Below are positions 1 to 8,974 of a DNA stretch of 34,518 nt, piece after piece; positions within the stretch are counted from its first letter, which is position 1, and the number at the start of each line of letters is the position of its first letter. Under the pieces are notes generated by a model. It was given only the letters and a program-made list of their open reading frames with translations, was not told the DNA's origin and made no database searches. The position numbers and the translations under genes are program-made. This DNA is from Bacillota bacterium (GTDB taxonomy: Bacteria > Bacillota > Clostridia > Christensenellales > Borkfalkiaceae). The stretch lies in assembly GCA_003343805.1 (NCBI GenBank), contig QAKM01000061.1:1-34518 (forward strand), read 5' to 3'.

Positions 1-1532
1 AGCTCGCCGATGGCAACGGACACGCCGCCCGCGCCGAAGTCGTTGCAGCGCTTGATGAGCAGCATGGCCTCCTTGTTGCGGAAGAGGCGCTGGAGTTTGC
101 GCTCTTCGGGCGCGTTGCCCTTCTGCACTTCCGCGCCGCAGTGGGTGAGCGATTCGAGCGTGTGCGACTTACTGGAGCCCGTCGCGCCGCCGCAGCCGTC
201 GCGGCCCGTTCTGCCGCCGAGGAGGATGACAAGATCGCCGGGCGACGGCACTTCCCGCCGCACGTTCTCCGCAGGCGTTGCCGCAATGACCGCGCCGATC
301 TCAAGGCGCTTTGCGACATACCCGCTGTGATAAAGTTCATCGACCTGCCCCGTCGCAAGGCCGATCTGGTTGCCGTAGGAAGAATAGCCCGCTGCCGCCG
401 TCGTGACGATCTTGCGCTGCGGGAGCTTGCCCTTCATCGTATCGCGGACGGGAACGAGGGGATCGCCCGCGCCCGTCACGCGCATGGCGGCATAGACGTA
501 GCTGCGGCCCGAGAGCGGATCGCGGATGGCGCCGCCGATGCAGGTCGCCGCGCCGCCGAAGGGCTCGATTTCCGTGGGGTGGTTGTGCGTCTCGTTCTTG
601 AAGAGGAGCAGCCAGTCCTCCGACTTTCCGTCGAGATCGACTTTGATCTTGACGGTGCAGGCGTTGATCTCCTCCGATTCATCCAGCTTTTCCAGCATCC
701 CGCGCTTTTTCAGCACTTTTGCGGCGAGCGTGCCGATGTCCATCAGGTTGACGGGCTTGGTGCGGTTCAATTCCTTGCGCGCCGCAAGATATTCCTTGTA
801 TGCGGACTGCAATAAAGGATCGTCGAAGGTGACGCCGTCCACCGTCGTCAAGAAGGTGGTGTGGCGGCAGTGATCGGACCAATAGGTGTCGATCATGCGG
901 ATCTCCGTGAGGGTGGGATCGCGCCCCTCCTTGCGGAAATAGTCGCGGCAGAAGCGGATGTCGTCCTCGTCCATTGCGAGGGCGTACTTTTCAACAAAGG
1001 CAGGAAGCGCCTCCCCTTCCATCTGCAAAAAGCCGTGGAGCGTCTCCACTTCGGAAGGAACGGGGTGCGAAAGATGCAGCGTTTCGGGGAGGGCGAGGCT
1101 CGCCTCGCGGCTCTCCACGGGGTTGATGACGTACTTTTTGAGGGCAGAGAGCGCCTCATCCGAGACGTCCCCGTACACCGCATAGAGCTTTGCCGTGCGC
1201 ACGAGGGGACGCTTGCCCTTGGAGACGAGCTGGATGCACTGCGCGGCCGAATCGGCGCGCTGATCGAACTGCCCGGGGAGGTATTCCACGGCGAATACTC
1301 TGGCGCCCGCAAGGTCGATATGTTCCGCCGCCCGGTCCATCTGCGGCTCGGAAAACACCGTCTTGACACAGGCGTCAAAGAGCGATTTCTCGATGTCCTC
1401 CGCGTCGTAGCGGTTGATGATGCGGATGCGCTCGATGCCGGAAAGCTCCAGAAGTTCCCGCGCGTCCGAAAGGAGGCTCTTCGCCTCGTGGTCGAATCCG
1501 TCCTTTTTCTCCACAAAGATCCTGTAAACCAT
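1..1532 (-). CDS. purL: Phosphoribosylformylglycinamidine synthase, N-terminal 510 residues (cut by window edge)
   Basis: This is FGAM synthase, which uses glutamine and ATP to convert FGAR to FGAM in purine synthesis. The minus-strand frame is open from the ATG at 1530-1532 to the window edge. The start MVYRIFVEKKDGFDHEAK follows a GGAGAAG ribosome binding site 13 nt after the purD stop. The N-terminal part resembles the PurS-like domain of the long single-chain type, which is usually about 1,200-1,300 residues. HCRHTTF lies near residues 221-227 and NETHNHPTEIEPFGG near 313-327, both hallmarks of the FGAM synthetase domain. The C-terminal glutaminase part is outside the window. It is the last gene of the pur operon visible here. 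Family assignment is firm; the single-chain type is inferred from the N-terminus. Confidence 0.95.
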   Translation of the reverse strand, partial: MVYRIFVEKKDGFDHEAKSLLSDARELLELSGIERIRIINRYDAEDIEKSLFDACVKTVFSEPQMDRAAEHIDLAGARVFAVEYLPGQFDQRADSAAQCIQLVSKGKRPLVRTAKLYAVYGDVSDEALSALKKYVINPVESREASLALPETLHLSHPVPSEVETLHGFLQMEGEALPAFVEKYALAMDEDDIRFCRDYFRKEGRDPTLTEIRMIDTYWSDHCRHTTFLTTVDGVTFDDPLLQSAYKEYLAARKELNRTKPVNLMDIGTLAAKVLKKRGMLEKLDESEEINACTVKIKVDLDGKSEDWLLLFKNETHNHPTEIEPFGGAATCIGGAIRDPLSGRSYVYAAMRVTGAGDPLVPVRDTMKGKLPQRKIVTTAAAGYSSYGNQIGLATGQVDELYHSGYVAKRLEIGAVIAATPAENVRREVPSPGDLVILLGGRTGRDGCGGATGSSKSHTLESLTHCGAEVQKGNAPEERKLQRLFRNKEAMLLIKRCNDFGAGGVSVAIGE

Positions 1533-1545
1533 CTGTCTTCTCCGA

Positions 1546-2817
1546 TCAGTTTTTGAGAGCGGCGAGCGCGCGCTTGCCGATGTCGTGTCTCATGTAAGCG
1601 TTTTGGAAGGAGATGCGGCCCGCGAGCGCGTAAGCTGCCTCGACGGCGCTCTTCAGATCTTCCGCCGTTGCCACCGCGCCGAGCACTCTCCCGCCCGACG
1701 TCACGAGCTTGTCACCCTCCTTCCTGGCGCCCGCGATGTAGATGTCCTCATTCTCCCCGCATACGGGCAGCGTGATCTTAAAGCCCGTCTCGTACTTCTG
1801 AGGATAGCCCTCCGAGGCGAGCACGACGCAGCAGGCAGCGCCCTCTTGAAAGCGCACCATGTCCTCGCGGAGCGTTCCTCCGCGCACGGCGAGCATGATC
1901 TCCAGAAGGTCGCTCACGAGGAGGGGCAGCACGACCTGCGTTTCGGGATCGCCGAAGCGGCAGTTGTATTCGATGACCTTCGGCCCGTCCTTCGTGAGCA
2001 TGAGCCCGAAGTAGAGGCAGCCCTTGAAGGTGCGCCCTTCCGCCTTCATCGCGCGGATGGTGGGCAGGAAAATTTGTTCCATGCACTCTTTGGCGACCTC
2101 TTCCGTATAGTACGGGTTGGGCGCGACCGTCCCCATGCCGCCCGTGTTGAGCCCCTCGTCGCCGTCTTTTGCGCGCTTGTGGTCCATCGACGAGAGCATG
2201 GGAACGACGATGTTGCCGTCCGTGAAGGAGAGGACGGAAACTTCGGGGCCCGTCAAAAACTCCTCGACGAGGATGCGGCTGCCGCTCGCTCCAAAGACGT
2301 GGTCGACCATCATGTTCTTGACGGCGGCTTCCGCCTCTTCAAAAGTTTGGGCGATGACGACGCCCTTGCCGAGTGCCAGCCCATCTGCCTTGATGACGGC
2401 AGGATAGGGCGCGCTCTTTAAGTATGCGATGGCGGCATCCGGCTCGGAGAACGTTTCGCTCTTTGCCGTGGGGATGCCGTATTTTTTCATGAGTTCCTTG
2501 GAAAAGACCTTGCTGCCCTCAATGATGGCAGCATCCTTGGTGGGGCCGAAGCAGGGGATGCCCGCTGCTTCCAGCGCATCGACGCAACCTAAAACGAGCG
2601 GATCGTCGGGCGTGACGACGGCGAAGTCCACCTTCTTCTCGCGGGCGACACGGACGATGCCTTCGATGTCCGTCGCCTTGACGGGGATGCACTCCGCGTC
2701 CTCCGCGATGCCCCCGTTGCCGGGCAGGGCGTAGATTTTGCCCGAGCGCCTGCTCTTACTGAGCGCTTTGATGACGGCGTGCTCTCTGCCGCCGCCTCCT
2801 ACGACTAAAATATCCAT
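1546..2817 (-). CDS. purD: Phosphoribosylamine--glycine ligase (GAR synthetase)
   Basis: GAR synthetase joins glycine to phosphoribosylamine with ATP, the second step of purine synthesis. The protein is 423 residues, the usual length for PurD. The start MDILVVGGGGREHAVIKAL is the typical PurD nucleotide-fold N-terminus. The ATP-grasp region includes PAVIKADGLALGKGVV near residues 140-155, GGMGTVAPNPYY in the middle, and the catalytic-region motif EYNCRFGDPETQ near residue 290. An AGAGGAAG ribosome binding site lies 6 nt upstream of the ATG. It is preceded by a 78-nt spacer with a hairpin and followed 13 nt later by purL. Confidence 0.97.
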   Translation of the reverse strand: MDILVVGGGGREHAVIKALSKSRRSGKIYALPGNGGIAEDAECIPVKATDIEGIVRVAREKKVDFAVVTPDDPLVLGCVDALEAAGIPCFGPTKDAAIIEGSKVFSKELMKKYGIPTAKSETFSEPDAAIAYLKSAPYPAVIKADGLALGKGVVIAQTFEEAEAAVKNMMVDHVFGASGSRILVEEFLTGPEVSVLSFTDGNIVVPMLSSMDHKRAKDGDEGLNTGGMGTVAPNPYYTEEVAKECMEQIFLPTIRAMKAEGRTFKGCLYFGLMLTKDGPKVIEYNCRFGDPETQVVLPLLVSDLLEIMLAVRGGTLREDMVRFQEGAACCVVLASEGYPQKYETGFKITLPVCGENEDIYIAGARKEGDKLVTSGGRVLGAVATAEDLKSAVEAAYALAGRISFQNAYMRHDIGKRALAALKN

Positions 2818-2846
2818 AAATACTTCCTCTGTTATAAAATGCTAAT

Positions 2847-2877
2847 GCGCAAACCCGCAAAAAAAGCGGGTCTGCGC
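2847..2877 (-). other. Intercistronic hairpin between purH and purD
   Basis: The two 12-nt arms gcgcaaacccgc and gcgggtctgcgc pair with a single mismatch around a loop of seven A (plus strand). On the transcribed strand no U-tract follows (ATTAGCATTTTATAAC), so it is not a convincing terminator. It may be an mRNA-stabilising or processing hairpin, or a weak attenuator. Confidence 0.5.
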
Positions 2878-2895
2878 CGTGTATTGTAAATTGTT

Positions 2896-4080
2896 TTAGT
2901 GATGGAAGAGACGCATCCCCGTGAACGCCATCACCATGTTGTGGCTGTCCGCCGCCTCGATGACGAGGTCGTCGCGCACCGAACCGCCCGGCTCCGCCAC
3001 ATAAGTGACGCCGCTCTTATACGCCCGCTCGATGTTGTCGGAGAAGGGGAAGAAAGCGTCGCTGCCCAAAGAAACGCCCGAGATGGTCGCAAGGTACGCG
3101 CGCTGCTCCTCCTTCGTGAAGGGCTCGGGGCGCACCTTGAAGCACTTCTGCCATGCGCCCTCTGCGAGTACGTCGTCCGCATCCTCGGAGAGATAGAGGT
3201 CGATGATGTTGTTCATTTCGGGACGCCCCACGCCCTCGGCAAACTCGAGCGAGAGCACCTTCTCGTGCTGGCGGAGGTGCCAAAGGTCTGCCTTCTGCGC
3301 CGCAAGGCGGGTGCAGTGGATGCGCGACTGCTGCCCTGCGCCCACGCCGATCGCCTGTCCGTCCGCCGCGAAGCACACGGAATTGCTCTGCGTGTATTTG
3401 AGCGTGATGAGCGAGATGATGAGGTCGATCGCCTTATCCTCGGGGAGCTCCTTATTCTTGGTGACGATGTTGGAAAGGAGCGCCCGGTCGATCTTGAAGT
3501 TGTTGCGGCCCTGCTCGAAGGTGACGCCGAACACCTGCTTGCGCTCGATCTCTTCGGGCACATAGTCCTTGTCGATCTTGACGATGTTGTAGCCGCCCTT
3601 GCGCTTGCCCTTCAGGATCTCCAGCGCCTTCGGGGTATAGCCGGGGGCGATGATGCCGTCGGAGACTTCGCGCTTTACGATGTTAGCCGTCACTTCGTCG
3701 CACTCGTCGGAGAGGGCGATCCAATCGCCGAAGGAGGACATACGGTCGGTGCCGCGCGCACGCGCATAGGCGCAGGCTAGCGGGGAATCGTCGAGGCCCT
3801 CGATATCGTCGACAAAGCAGCTCTTTTTAAGCGCCTCGGAAAGAGGCTTGCCCACCGCCGCGGACGTCGGGGAGACGTGCTTGAAGCTCGTCGCCGCGAC
3901 CATGCCCGTGCTTTCTTTGATCTCCTTGACGAGCTGCCAGGAGTTGAAGGCGTCCAAAAAGTTAATGTAACCGGGCCGCCCGTTCAGGATCTCAACGGGA
4001 AGATCGGCACCATTTGCCATGAAGATGCGCGCGGGCTTCTGATTAGGGTTGCAGCCGTATTTTAAGGAAAATTCGTTCAT
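2896..4080 (-). CDS. purH: Stand-alone AICAR transformylase (PurH formyltransferase domain)
   Basis: This enzyme transfers a formyl group from 10-formyl-THF to AICAR to make FAICAR, the ninth purine step. The protein is 394 residues. It begins with MNEFSLKYGCNPNQKPARIF, contains SFKHVSPTSAAVGKPL near residues 65-80 with the Lys-His pair typical of the AICARFT active site, and has GAGQQSRIHCTRLAAQKA downstream. It carries no MGS-like cyclohydrolase domain, unlike the roughly 510-residue bifunctional PurH of most bacteria. The missing activity is supplied by the adjacent purO-type gene. Its ATG overlaps the purO stop in an ATGA junction, so translation is probably coupled. Confidence 0.93.
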   Translation of the reverse strand: MNEFSLKYGCNPNQKPARIFMANGADLPVEILNGRPGYINFLDAFNSWQLVKEIKESTGMVAATSFKHVSPTSAAVGKPLSEALKKSCFVDDIEGLDDSPLACAYARARGTDRMSSFGDWIALSDECDEVTANIVKREVSDGIIAPGYTPKALEILKGKRKGGYNIVKIDKDYVPEEIERKQVFGVTFEQGRNNFKIDRALLSNIVTKNKELPEDKAIDLIISLITLKYTQSNSVCFAADGQAIGVGAGQQSRIHCTRLAAQKADLWHLRQHEKVLSLEFAEGVGRPEMNNIIDLYLSEDADDVLAEGAWQKCFKVRPEPFTKEEQRAYLATISGVSLGSDAFFPFSDNIERAYKSGVTYVAEPGGSVRDDLVIEAADSHNMVMAFTGMRLFHH

Positions 4081-4802
4081 GCGTTCACCTCTTTGGTATA
4101 TCTGTTGATAAGTACGTTTTCGTACGTTCCGCTTGCGAGGTCGTAGGCGCGGCAGTAGAGCGAGATCTTGTTATTCGCGTCGAGATGTTCCCAGATCTCC
4201 CCGGCAAAGGCGTGAAGATCGTTCGGGATGAAGACGCGCTCAGGCTCGCCCATGAAGGTGGGCAGCGGATCGCCGTCCGTCTCGTAGGTGTGGATGAAGT
4301 GCCCGAGGCCGTTCAGGGGCTCGTAATCGAAGGTATAGCGGTTGCAGGCAGAGCCCTTCTCGTCCGCACTCTTCAGAATGGAGAGAGAGTACTTGAAGTC
4401 CTTGAGATCGAAGATGCCGCTGATGCGGGGGGTGTAGTTGGGCGCGTCGGGCTCGAAGCAGCGGCTCTTCAAGGCATGGCGGAAGCACTTGCCGTTTTTG
4501 AGCGCCTCTTCGATGGTATCCGTCTGGTCGCCGTTGGTGACGATGACCTTGTCCCCCACCCGCTTCACGGGGGAGTAGATGATGAGGGAAGGATCTTTCA
4601 CCTTGCTCTCGTCATAGGGATAGATGGTGACTTCTTCGCCCTGTTCGACGAACACGCGGTTGCGGCTGTTCTCGCTCCTGCCCATGATGAAATAGGCAAA
4701 GACCGCCTTTTTGCCGTCCTCGGACTTGCCGATGACGATGCCACGCCCCACATAGGGGTTGCCGGAAAGCGCTTCTTTCATGGTTTTGACTTCGTAACTC
4801 AT
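4077..4802 (-). CDS. purO: PurO-type IMP cyclohydrolase
   Basis: IMP cyclohydrolase closes the ring of FAICAR to give IMP. The 241-residue protein starts MSYEVKTMKEALSGNPYVGRG and continues VFAYFIMGRSENSRNRVF, the pattern of the archaeal PurO / IMP_cyclohyd family (PF07826), which is unrelated to the cyclohydrolase domain of bacterial PurH. An in-frame ATG lies 54 nt further upstream, but the start at 4802 has a GGAGGAG ribosome binding site at proper spacing and gives the conserved family N-terminus. It overlaps the AICARFT gene by 4 nt. The pairing of PurO with a separate AICARFT completes the pathway. Confidence 0.88.
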   Translation of the reverse strand: MSYEVKTMKEALSGNPYVGRGIVIGKSEDGKKAVFAYFIMGRSENSRNRVFVEQGEEVTIYPYDESKVKDPSLIIYSPVKRVGDKVIVTNGDQTDTIEEALKNGKCFRHALKSRCFEPDAPNYTPRISGIFDLKDFKYSLSILKSADEKGSACNRYTFDYEPLNGLGHFIHTYETDGDPLPTFMGEPERVFIPNDLHAFAGEIWEHLDANNKISLYCRAYDLASGTYENVLINRYTKEVNA

Positions 4803-4860
4803 ATCTCTCCTCCGGATGTGATATTCAAATAGGCCCTTTCGGGCAATTTCGGACAACTTC

Positions 4861-5089
4861 TAAAAAGCAGATGCGAGCAAGACGAGGAGCGCGAGGAAAA
4901 CTTGAGGGAGCTTACAGGGATCCCGCAAAGATTTTGCTTAGCAAAAGCTTTGTGGGAAGAGGAGGAGCAGGCGTTATAGGCGCGGCGTTTGCCGTCAGGC
5001 GAACGCCCGCAAAATCTGCCTTGCTCCGACGAGTAAGTGACCGAAAGTTGCCGCAGCGCGACAAAGTATTGCGACGCAGATGCTTTTTA
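4861..5089 (-). repeat. MITE-like palindromic element inserted at the purN stop codon
   Basis: The gap between purN and purO is 284 nt, in an operon whose genes otherwise overlap or nearly abut. The two ends are imperfect inverted repeats: the left end reads TAAAAAGCAGATGCGAGCAA, and the reverse complement of the right end reads TAAAAAGCATCTGCGTCGCAA. Both are bounded by TA, a possible target-site duplication. Removing the element with one TA would join GGCG-TA-GAAG and leave purN ending in TAG. With the element the stop is TAA, its last A supplied by the element. Inside are two hairpins: 4921-4957 (TCCCGCAAAG pairing with CTTTGTGGGA) and 4984-5007 (GGCGTTTGCC against GGCGAACGCC). No coding capacity is evident. 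Confidence 0.5.
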
Positions 5090-5692
5090 CGCCTGGGACA
5101 AGCTCTTACACACAAGCTCGACTGCTTCGGGCAAAATGACCCACTCCGCCTCGCGCATGACGCGCTTTTGCAGCGACTCGGGGGTATCGCCCTCCTTGAC
5201 TTCGACGGCGCGCTGCAGGATGATGGGGCCGCCGTCGCACTCTTCGGTGACGAAATGCACGGTCGCGCCCGTCACTTTGACGCCGCGGGCAAGCACCGCC
5301 TCGTGGACGTGCAGGCCGTAGTACCCCTTCCCGCAGAAGCTGGGGATGAGCGACGGATGCACGTTGATGATGCGCCCCTCATAGGCGCGGGTGAAGCGCT
5401 CCGACAAAATGGACATGAAGCCCGCAAAGACGACAAAGCCGATCTCCTTTTCGCGCAGGATCTTAAGGATGCGCTCCTCGCGCTCCCTGCGGTCGGGCAC
5501 TTCGTGCACATCGACGACGGCGCTCTCCACGCCGTTGCGCTCGGCGCGCGTCAGAACGTAGGCGTCCTTATGGTCGGAAATGAGCAGGACGACTTCCCCG
5601 TGAGGGATCATGCCCGCCTGCTGGGCGCTCAAAATGGCCTGAAAGTTGGTGCCGCCGCCCGAGCAGAGCACGGCGATGCGCACCTTACTCAT
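5087..5692 (-). CDS. purN: Phosphoribosylglycinamide formyltransferase (GART)
   Basis: GAR transformylase uses 10-formyl-THF to formylate GAR, the third purine step. The protein is 201 residues, the standard PurN length. It starts MSKVRIAVLCSGGGTNFQAIL, contains IINVHPSLIPSFCGKGYYG with the catalytic Asn and His, and GATVHFVTEECDGGPI with the catalytic Asp region. Its ATG overlaps the purM stop (ATGA, 5689-5692). The stop codon coincides with the border of the inserted repeat downstream. There is no sign of frameshift or truncation. Confidence 0.97.
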   Translation of the reverse strand: MSKVRIAVLCSGGGTNFQAILSAQQAGMIPHGEVVLLISDHKDAYVLTRAERNGVESAVVDVHEVPDRREREERILKILREKEIGFVVFAGFMSILSERFTRAYEGRIINVHPSLIPSFCGKGYYGLHVHEAVLARGVKVTGATVHFVTEECDGGPIILQRAVEVKEGDTPESLQKRVMREAEWVILPEAVELVCKSLSQA

Positions 5693-6726
5693 ACGAGGAG
5701 CACCCCGTCTTCGCTCTCAACAATGGTGCCGAGGATGTACGCATCCTCGCCGTTTGCCTTGAAGAGTTCCACGGCGCGGGCGGCATCCTCCTTCGCGACG
5801 ACGACGCTCATGCCCACGCCCATGTTGAAGGTGTTGAACATATCGTGTTCGGAAATATTCCCCCTCTTTTGGATGAGCGAGAAGATGGGCGGCACTCTGA
5901 CGGCGCTCTTTTCGATCTTCACGCCCAACCCCTTGGGGATGGAGCGGGGCATATTCTCGTAGAAGCCGCCGCCCGTGATGTGCGAGATGCCCTTGACCGT
6001 CACTTCCTTCATGACGGCAAGGACGGGCTTTACATAAATACGGGTGGGCGCAAGCAGCGTCTCCCCGAGGGAAGCGCCGTTCAGTTCTTCGACGGGGGCT
6101 TTGAGATCGCAGTGTTCGACGTCGAACACCTTGCGCACGAGGGAAAACCCGTTGCTGTGCACGCCCGAGGAGGGCAGCGCGATCATCACGTCGCCCGCCT
6201 GCATTTTGGAATTGTCGATGACCTTGCTCTTGTCGACGATGCCGACGGAAAAGCCCGCAAGATCATAATCGTCCTCCGCCATCGTGCCGGGATGCTCAGC
6301 CGTCTCGCCGCCGACGAGCGCACAGCCCGCCTGCACGCAGCCTTCGGCGACGCCGCCGACGATCTCGGCGATGCGCTCGGGCACGTTCCTGCCGCAGGCG
6401 ATGTAATCGAGAAAGAGAAGAGGCTTTGCGCCGCAGCAGATGATGTCGTTGACGCACATGGCGACGCAGTCGATGCCGATCGTATCGTGCTTATCGAGAA
6501 GCTGGGCGATGCGGAGCTTGGTGCCGACGCCGTCCGTACCCGAGACGAGCACGGGCTCCTTCATCCCCGTCATGTCGAGCGGGAAGAGGCCGCCGAAGCC
6601 GCCGATATCCGCCTTGCCGTCGGGCATGGTGCGCGCGACGTGCTTCTTCATGAGCTCCACCGCGCGGTAGCCCGCGGTGATGTCGACGCCCGCCTCCTTG
6701 TAGCTCTCCGAAAAACTCTTTTCCAT
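5689..6726 (-). CDS. purM: Phosphoribosylformylglycinamidine cyclo-ligase (AIR synthetase)
   Basis: AIR synthetase closes the imidazole ring of FGAM with ATP. The protein is 345 residues, the usual PurM length. The start reads SYKEAGVDITAGYRAVELMK, typical of the family. VSGTDGVGTKLRIAQ follows near residues 60-75, and GGETAEHPGTMAEDDYDLAGF and HITGGGFYENMPRSIP come later. It starts 9 nt after the purF stop and overlaps purN by 4 nt at its end, so it belongs to the same transcript. Confidence 0.97.
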   Translation of the reverse strand: MEKSFSESYKEAGVDITAGYRAVELMKKHVARTMPDGKADIGGFGGLFPLDMTGMKEPVLVSGTDGVGTKLRIAQLLDKHDTIGIDCVAMCVNDIICCGAKPLLFLDYIACGRNVPERIAEIVGGVAEGCVQAGCALVGGETAEHPGTMAEDDYDLAGFSVGIVDKSKVIDNSKMQAGDVMIALPSSGVHSNGFSLVRKVFDVEHCDLKAPVEELNGASLGETLLAPTRIYVKPVLAVMKEVTVKGISHITGGGFYENMPRSIPKGLGVKIEKSAVRVPPIFSLIQKRGNISEHDMFNTFNMGVGMSVVVAKEDAARAVELFKANGEDAYILGTIVESEDGVLLV

Positions 6727-6735
6727 GGTGCTCCT

Positions 6736-8181
6736 TTATGCTTCCTTGCGGAACTTGGGATTGTCGCTGATGGGCCGCTCGAAGCGGTTCTTGTCCGTCT
6801 CGCGGGGCTCCTCGGTGGGATAGATGCCGTCGAAGCACGCCATACAGAACTCCGTGCCGTCCGTGCCTGCGATGCGCTTGGCGTGCTCGAGGCTCAGATA
6901 CCCCACGGAATCGGCGCCGATGATCTTGGCGATCTCCTCCGTCGTGTGGTGGCAGGCGATGAGGTTATCGCGCGAGGCGATGTCCGTGCCGTAGTAGCAG
7001 GGATTGAGGAACTTGGGCGCCGAGGAGAGGAAATGCACTTCCGTTGCGCCCGCGTCGCGCAACTGCTTGACGATGGGGATGGAGGTCGTACCGCGGACGA
7101 TGCTGTCGTCCACGAGGATGACGCGCTTGCCCTTCACTTCGGAAGCGATGACGTTGAGCTTGATGCGCACCCGGTCCTCCCGCATCTTCTGATCGGGGGC
7201 AATGAACGTCCTGCCGATGTACTTGTTCTTCAAAAAGCCGATGCCGTACGGGATGCCCGAAGCCTGCGCATAGCCCATGGCGGCGTCGAGGCCGGAATCG
7301 GGCACGCCGACGACGACGTCCGCCTCGATGGGATATTCCTCTGCAAGGAACCTGCCCGCCTGCAGACGCGCATCATGCACATAGCAGCCGTCGATCTCGG
7401 AATCGGGGCGGGCGGTGTAGAAGTACTCAAAGACGCAGAACGCCTTCTTCTGCCCGCAGTAATCGCGGAAGCTCTTGACGCCGTCCTTGGTAAAGACGAC
7501 CATCTCGCCGGGCTCCACTTCGCGGATCTTGTGCCCGCCGACGGCGCTGATGGCGCACGACTCGGAGGCGATGAGCCAGCTTCCGTCGTCACGCTTGCCG
7601 TAGCAGAGCGGCCGGAAGCCCTGCGGATCGCGCGCGGCGATGAGCTTGCTGGGCGACATGACGACGAGGGAATACGCCCCCTTGATGCGCCCCATCGCGG
7701 CGAGCACCGCCTCTTCGATGGAACGGGTGCGCACGCGCTCTTTCGTGATGATATAGGAGATGACCTCGGTATCGGAGGTCGTGTGGAAGATGCTGCCTTC
7801 GTTTTCGAGCTCCGTCCTCAGTTCATAGGAATTGATGAGGTTGCCGTTGTGGGCGAGCGCCATGTTGCCCTTCAAGTGGTTGACGACGATGGGCTGCGCG
7901 TTCTCCCGGCCGCCCGTACCCGTCGTGCCGTAGCGGACGTGACCGATCGCCATGTTGCCTTCGCCCAGCTTTTCGAGCGTCTCGTGCGAAAAGACGTCGT
8001 TGACAAGGCCCACGTCCTTGTGGGTCTTGAACACGCCGTCGTCGTTGACGACGATGCCCGCCGACTCCTGCCCGCGGTGCTGCAGGGCAAAGAGCGCATA
8101 GTATGCGGTCGAAGCGACCGCCTGCTTTTCGGGGGCAAAGATGCCGAACACACCGCACTCTTCGTGAATATGTCCCGTCAT
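6736..8181 (-). CDS. purF: Amidophosphoribosyltransferase (glutamine PRPP amidotransferase)
   Basis: PurF catalyses the committed step, making phosphoribosylamine from PRPP and glutamine. The 481-residue protein begins MTGHIHEECGVFGIFAP. Cys9 is the expected N-terminal nucleophile of the Ntn glutaminase after removal of an eight-residue propeptide, as in the Bacillus type. The PRPP-binding motif VILVDDSIVRGTTS lies near residue 350. CVFEYFYTARPDS, NPCYYGTDIAS and CMACFDG carry the cysteines that bind a 4Fe-4S cluster in Bacillus PurF, so an oxygen-sensitive Fe-S enzyme is likely. Only one base separates it from the purC stop. Confidence 0.97.
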   Translation of the reverse strand: MTGHIHEECGVFGIFAPEKQAVASTAYYALFALQHRGQESAGIVVNDDGVFKTHKDVGLVNDVFSHETLEKLGEGNMAIGHVRYGTTGTGGRENAQPIVVNHLKGNMALAHNGNLINSYELRTELENEGSIFHTTSDTEVISYIITKERVRTRSIEEAVLAAMGRIKGAYSLVVMSPSKLIAARDPQGFRPLCYGKRDDGSWLIASESCAISAVGGHKIREVEPGEMVVFTKDGVKSFRDYCGQKKAFCVFEYFYTARPDSEIDGCYVHDARLQAGRFLAEEYPIEADVVVGVPDSGLDAAMGYAQASGIPYGIGFLKNKYIGRTFIAPDQKMREDRVRIKLNVIASEVKGKRVILVDDSIVRGTTSIPIVKQLRDAGATEVHFLSSAPKFLNPCYYGTDIASRDNLIACHHTTEEIAKIIGADSVGYLSLEHAKRIAGTDGTEFCMACFDGIYPTEEPRETDKNRFERPISDNPKFRKEA

Positions 8182-8182
8182 A

Positions 8183-8893
8183 TCACTCCCCCATCAGGCG
8201 CTTAAAGACTTCCTTGTAGGCATCTTCCACCCCGCCCATATCGCGGCGGAAGCGGTCCTTGTCCAGCTTCTCGTTGGTCTTGATATCCCAGAGGCGGCAG
8301 GTGTCGGGGGAAATTTCGTCCGCGAGCACGATGGTGCCGTCCTCGAGGCGCCCGAACTCGAGCTTGAAGTCAACGAGGCGGATGCCCAGCGTCTTGAAGT
8401 ACTCGGAGAGCACTTCGTTGACCTTGAAGGCATACTTCTTGATGGTCTCGATCTCTTCCTTCGTCGCGAGCTTCAAGGCGAGCGCGTGATAGGAATTGAG
8501 CAGAGGATCGCCGAGCTCATCGTTCTTGTACGAGAACTCGATGGTGGGCTCATCAAAGACGATGCCCTCTTCGACGCCGTAGTGCTTCGCAAAGGACCCT
8601 GCCGACACGTTGCGGATGATGACTTCGAGGGGCACGATCTTGACCTTCTTGACGAGGGTGTCGCGGTCGGAAAGCTCCTCCACAAAGTGGGTGGGCACGC
8701 CGCTCTTTTCGAGCAGTTGCATCATGAGGTTGGACATCCGGTTGTTGACGACGCCCTTGCCTGCGATGGTGCCCTTCTTGAGCCCGTTGAACGCCGTCGC
8801 GTCGTCTTTATACGAGACGATGCAAAGAGCGGGATCTTCGGTCGCGAACACCTTCTTCGCCTTGCCTTCATAGAGCTGAACGGTCTTTTCCAT
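8183..8893 (-). CDS. purC: SAICAR synthase
   Basis: PurC joins aspartate to CAIR with ATP to give SAICAR. The 236-residue protein starts [21 protein letters not shown], the standard PurC N-terminus. It contains [20 protein letters not shown] and [25 protein letters not shown] (given here in outline), the latter with the catalytic [10 protein letters not shown] region. An in-frame ATG 72 nt upstream is rejected because AGGAGAT lies just before 8893 and the shorter form matches the family. It is followed at once by purF. An 81-nt spacer after purE holds two small GC hairpins. Confidence 0.96.
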   Translation of the reverse strand: MEKTVQLYEGKAKKVFATEDPALCIVSYKDDATAFNGLKKGTIAGKGVVNNRMSNLMMQLLEKSGVPTHFVEELSDRDTLVKKVKIVPLEVIIRNVSAGSFAKHYGVEEGIVFDEPTIEFSYKNDELGDPLLNSYHALALKLATKEEIETIKKYAFKVNEVLSEYFKTLGIRLVDFKLEFGRLEDGTIVLADEISPDTCRLWDIKTNEKLDKDRFRRDMGGVEDAYKEVFKRLMGE

Positions 8894-8974
8894 AGTAATA
8901 TATCTCCTAAAAAATTGATATCGTATGTGGGTGCGGCGCAGTTTACGCCGCGCGGGGAAGGGCAAACGCCCGAA

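Noticed and set aside
5845..8205. Open plus-strand frame of 786 codons opposite purM, purF and purC
   Set aside because: It is the mirror of three clear minus-strand pur genes in GC-rich DNA; composition is random-like (runs of D, A, R, H), with no ribosome binding site or domain.
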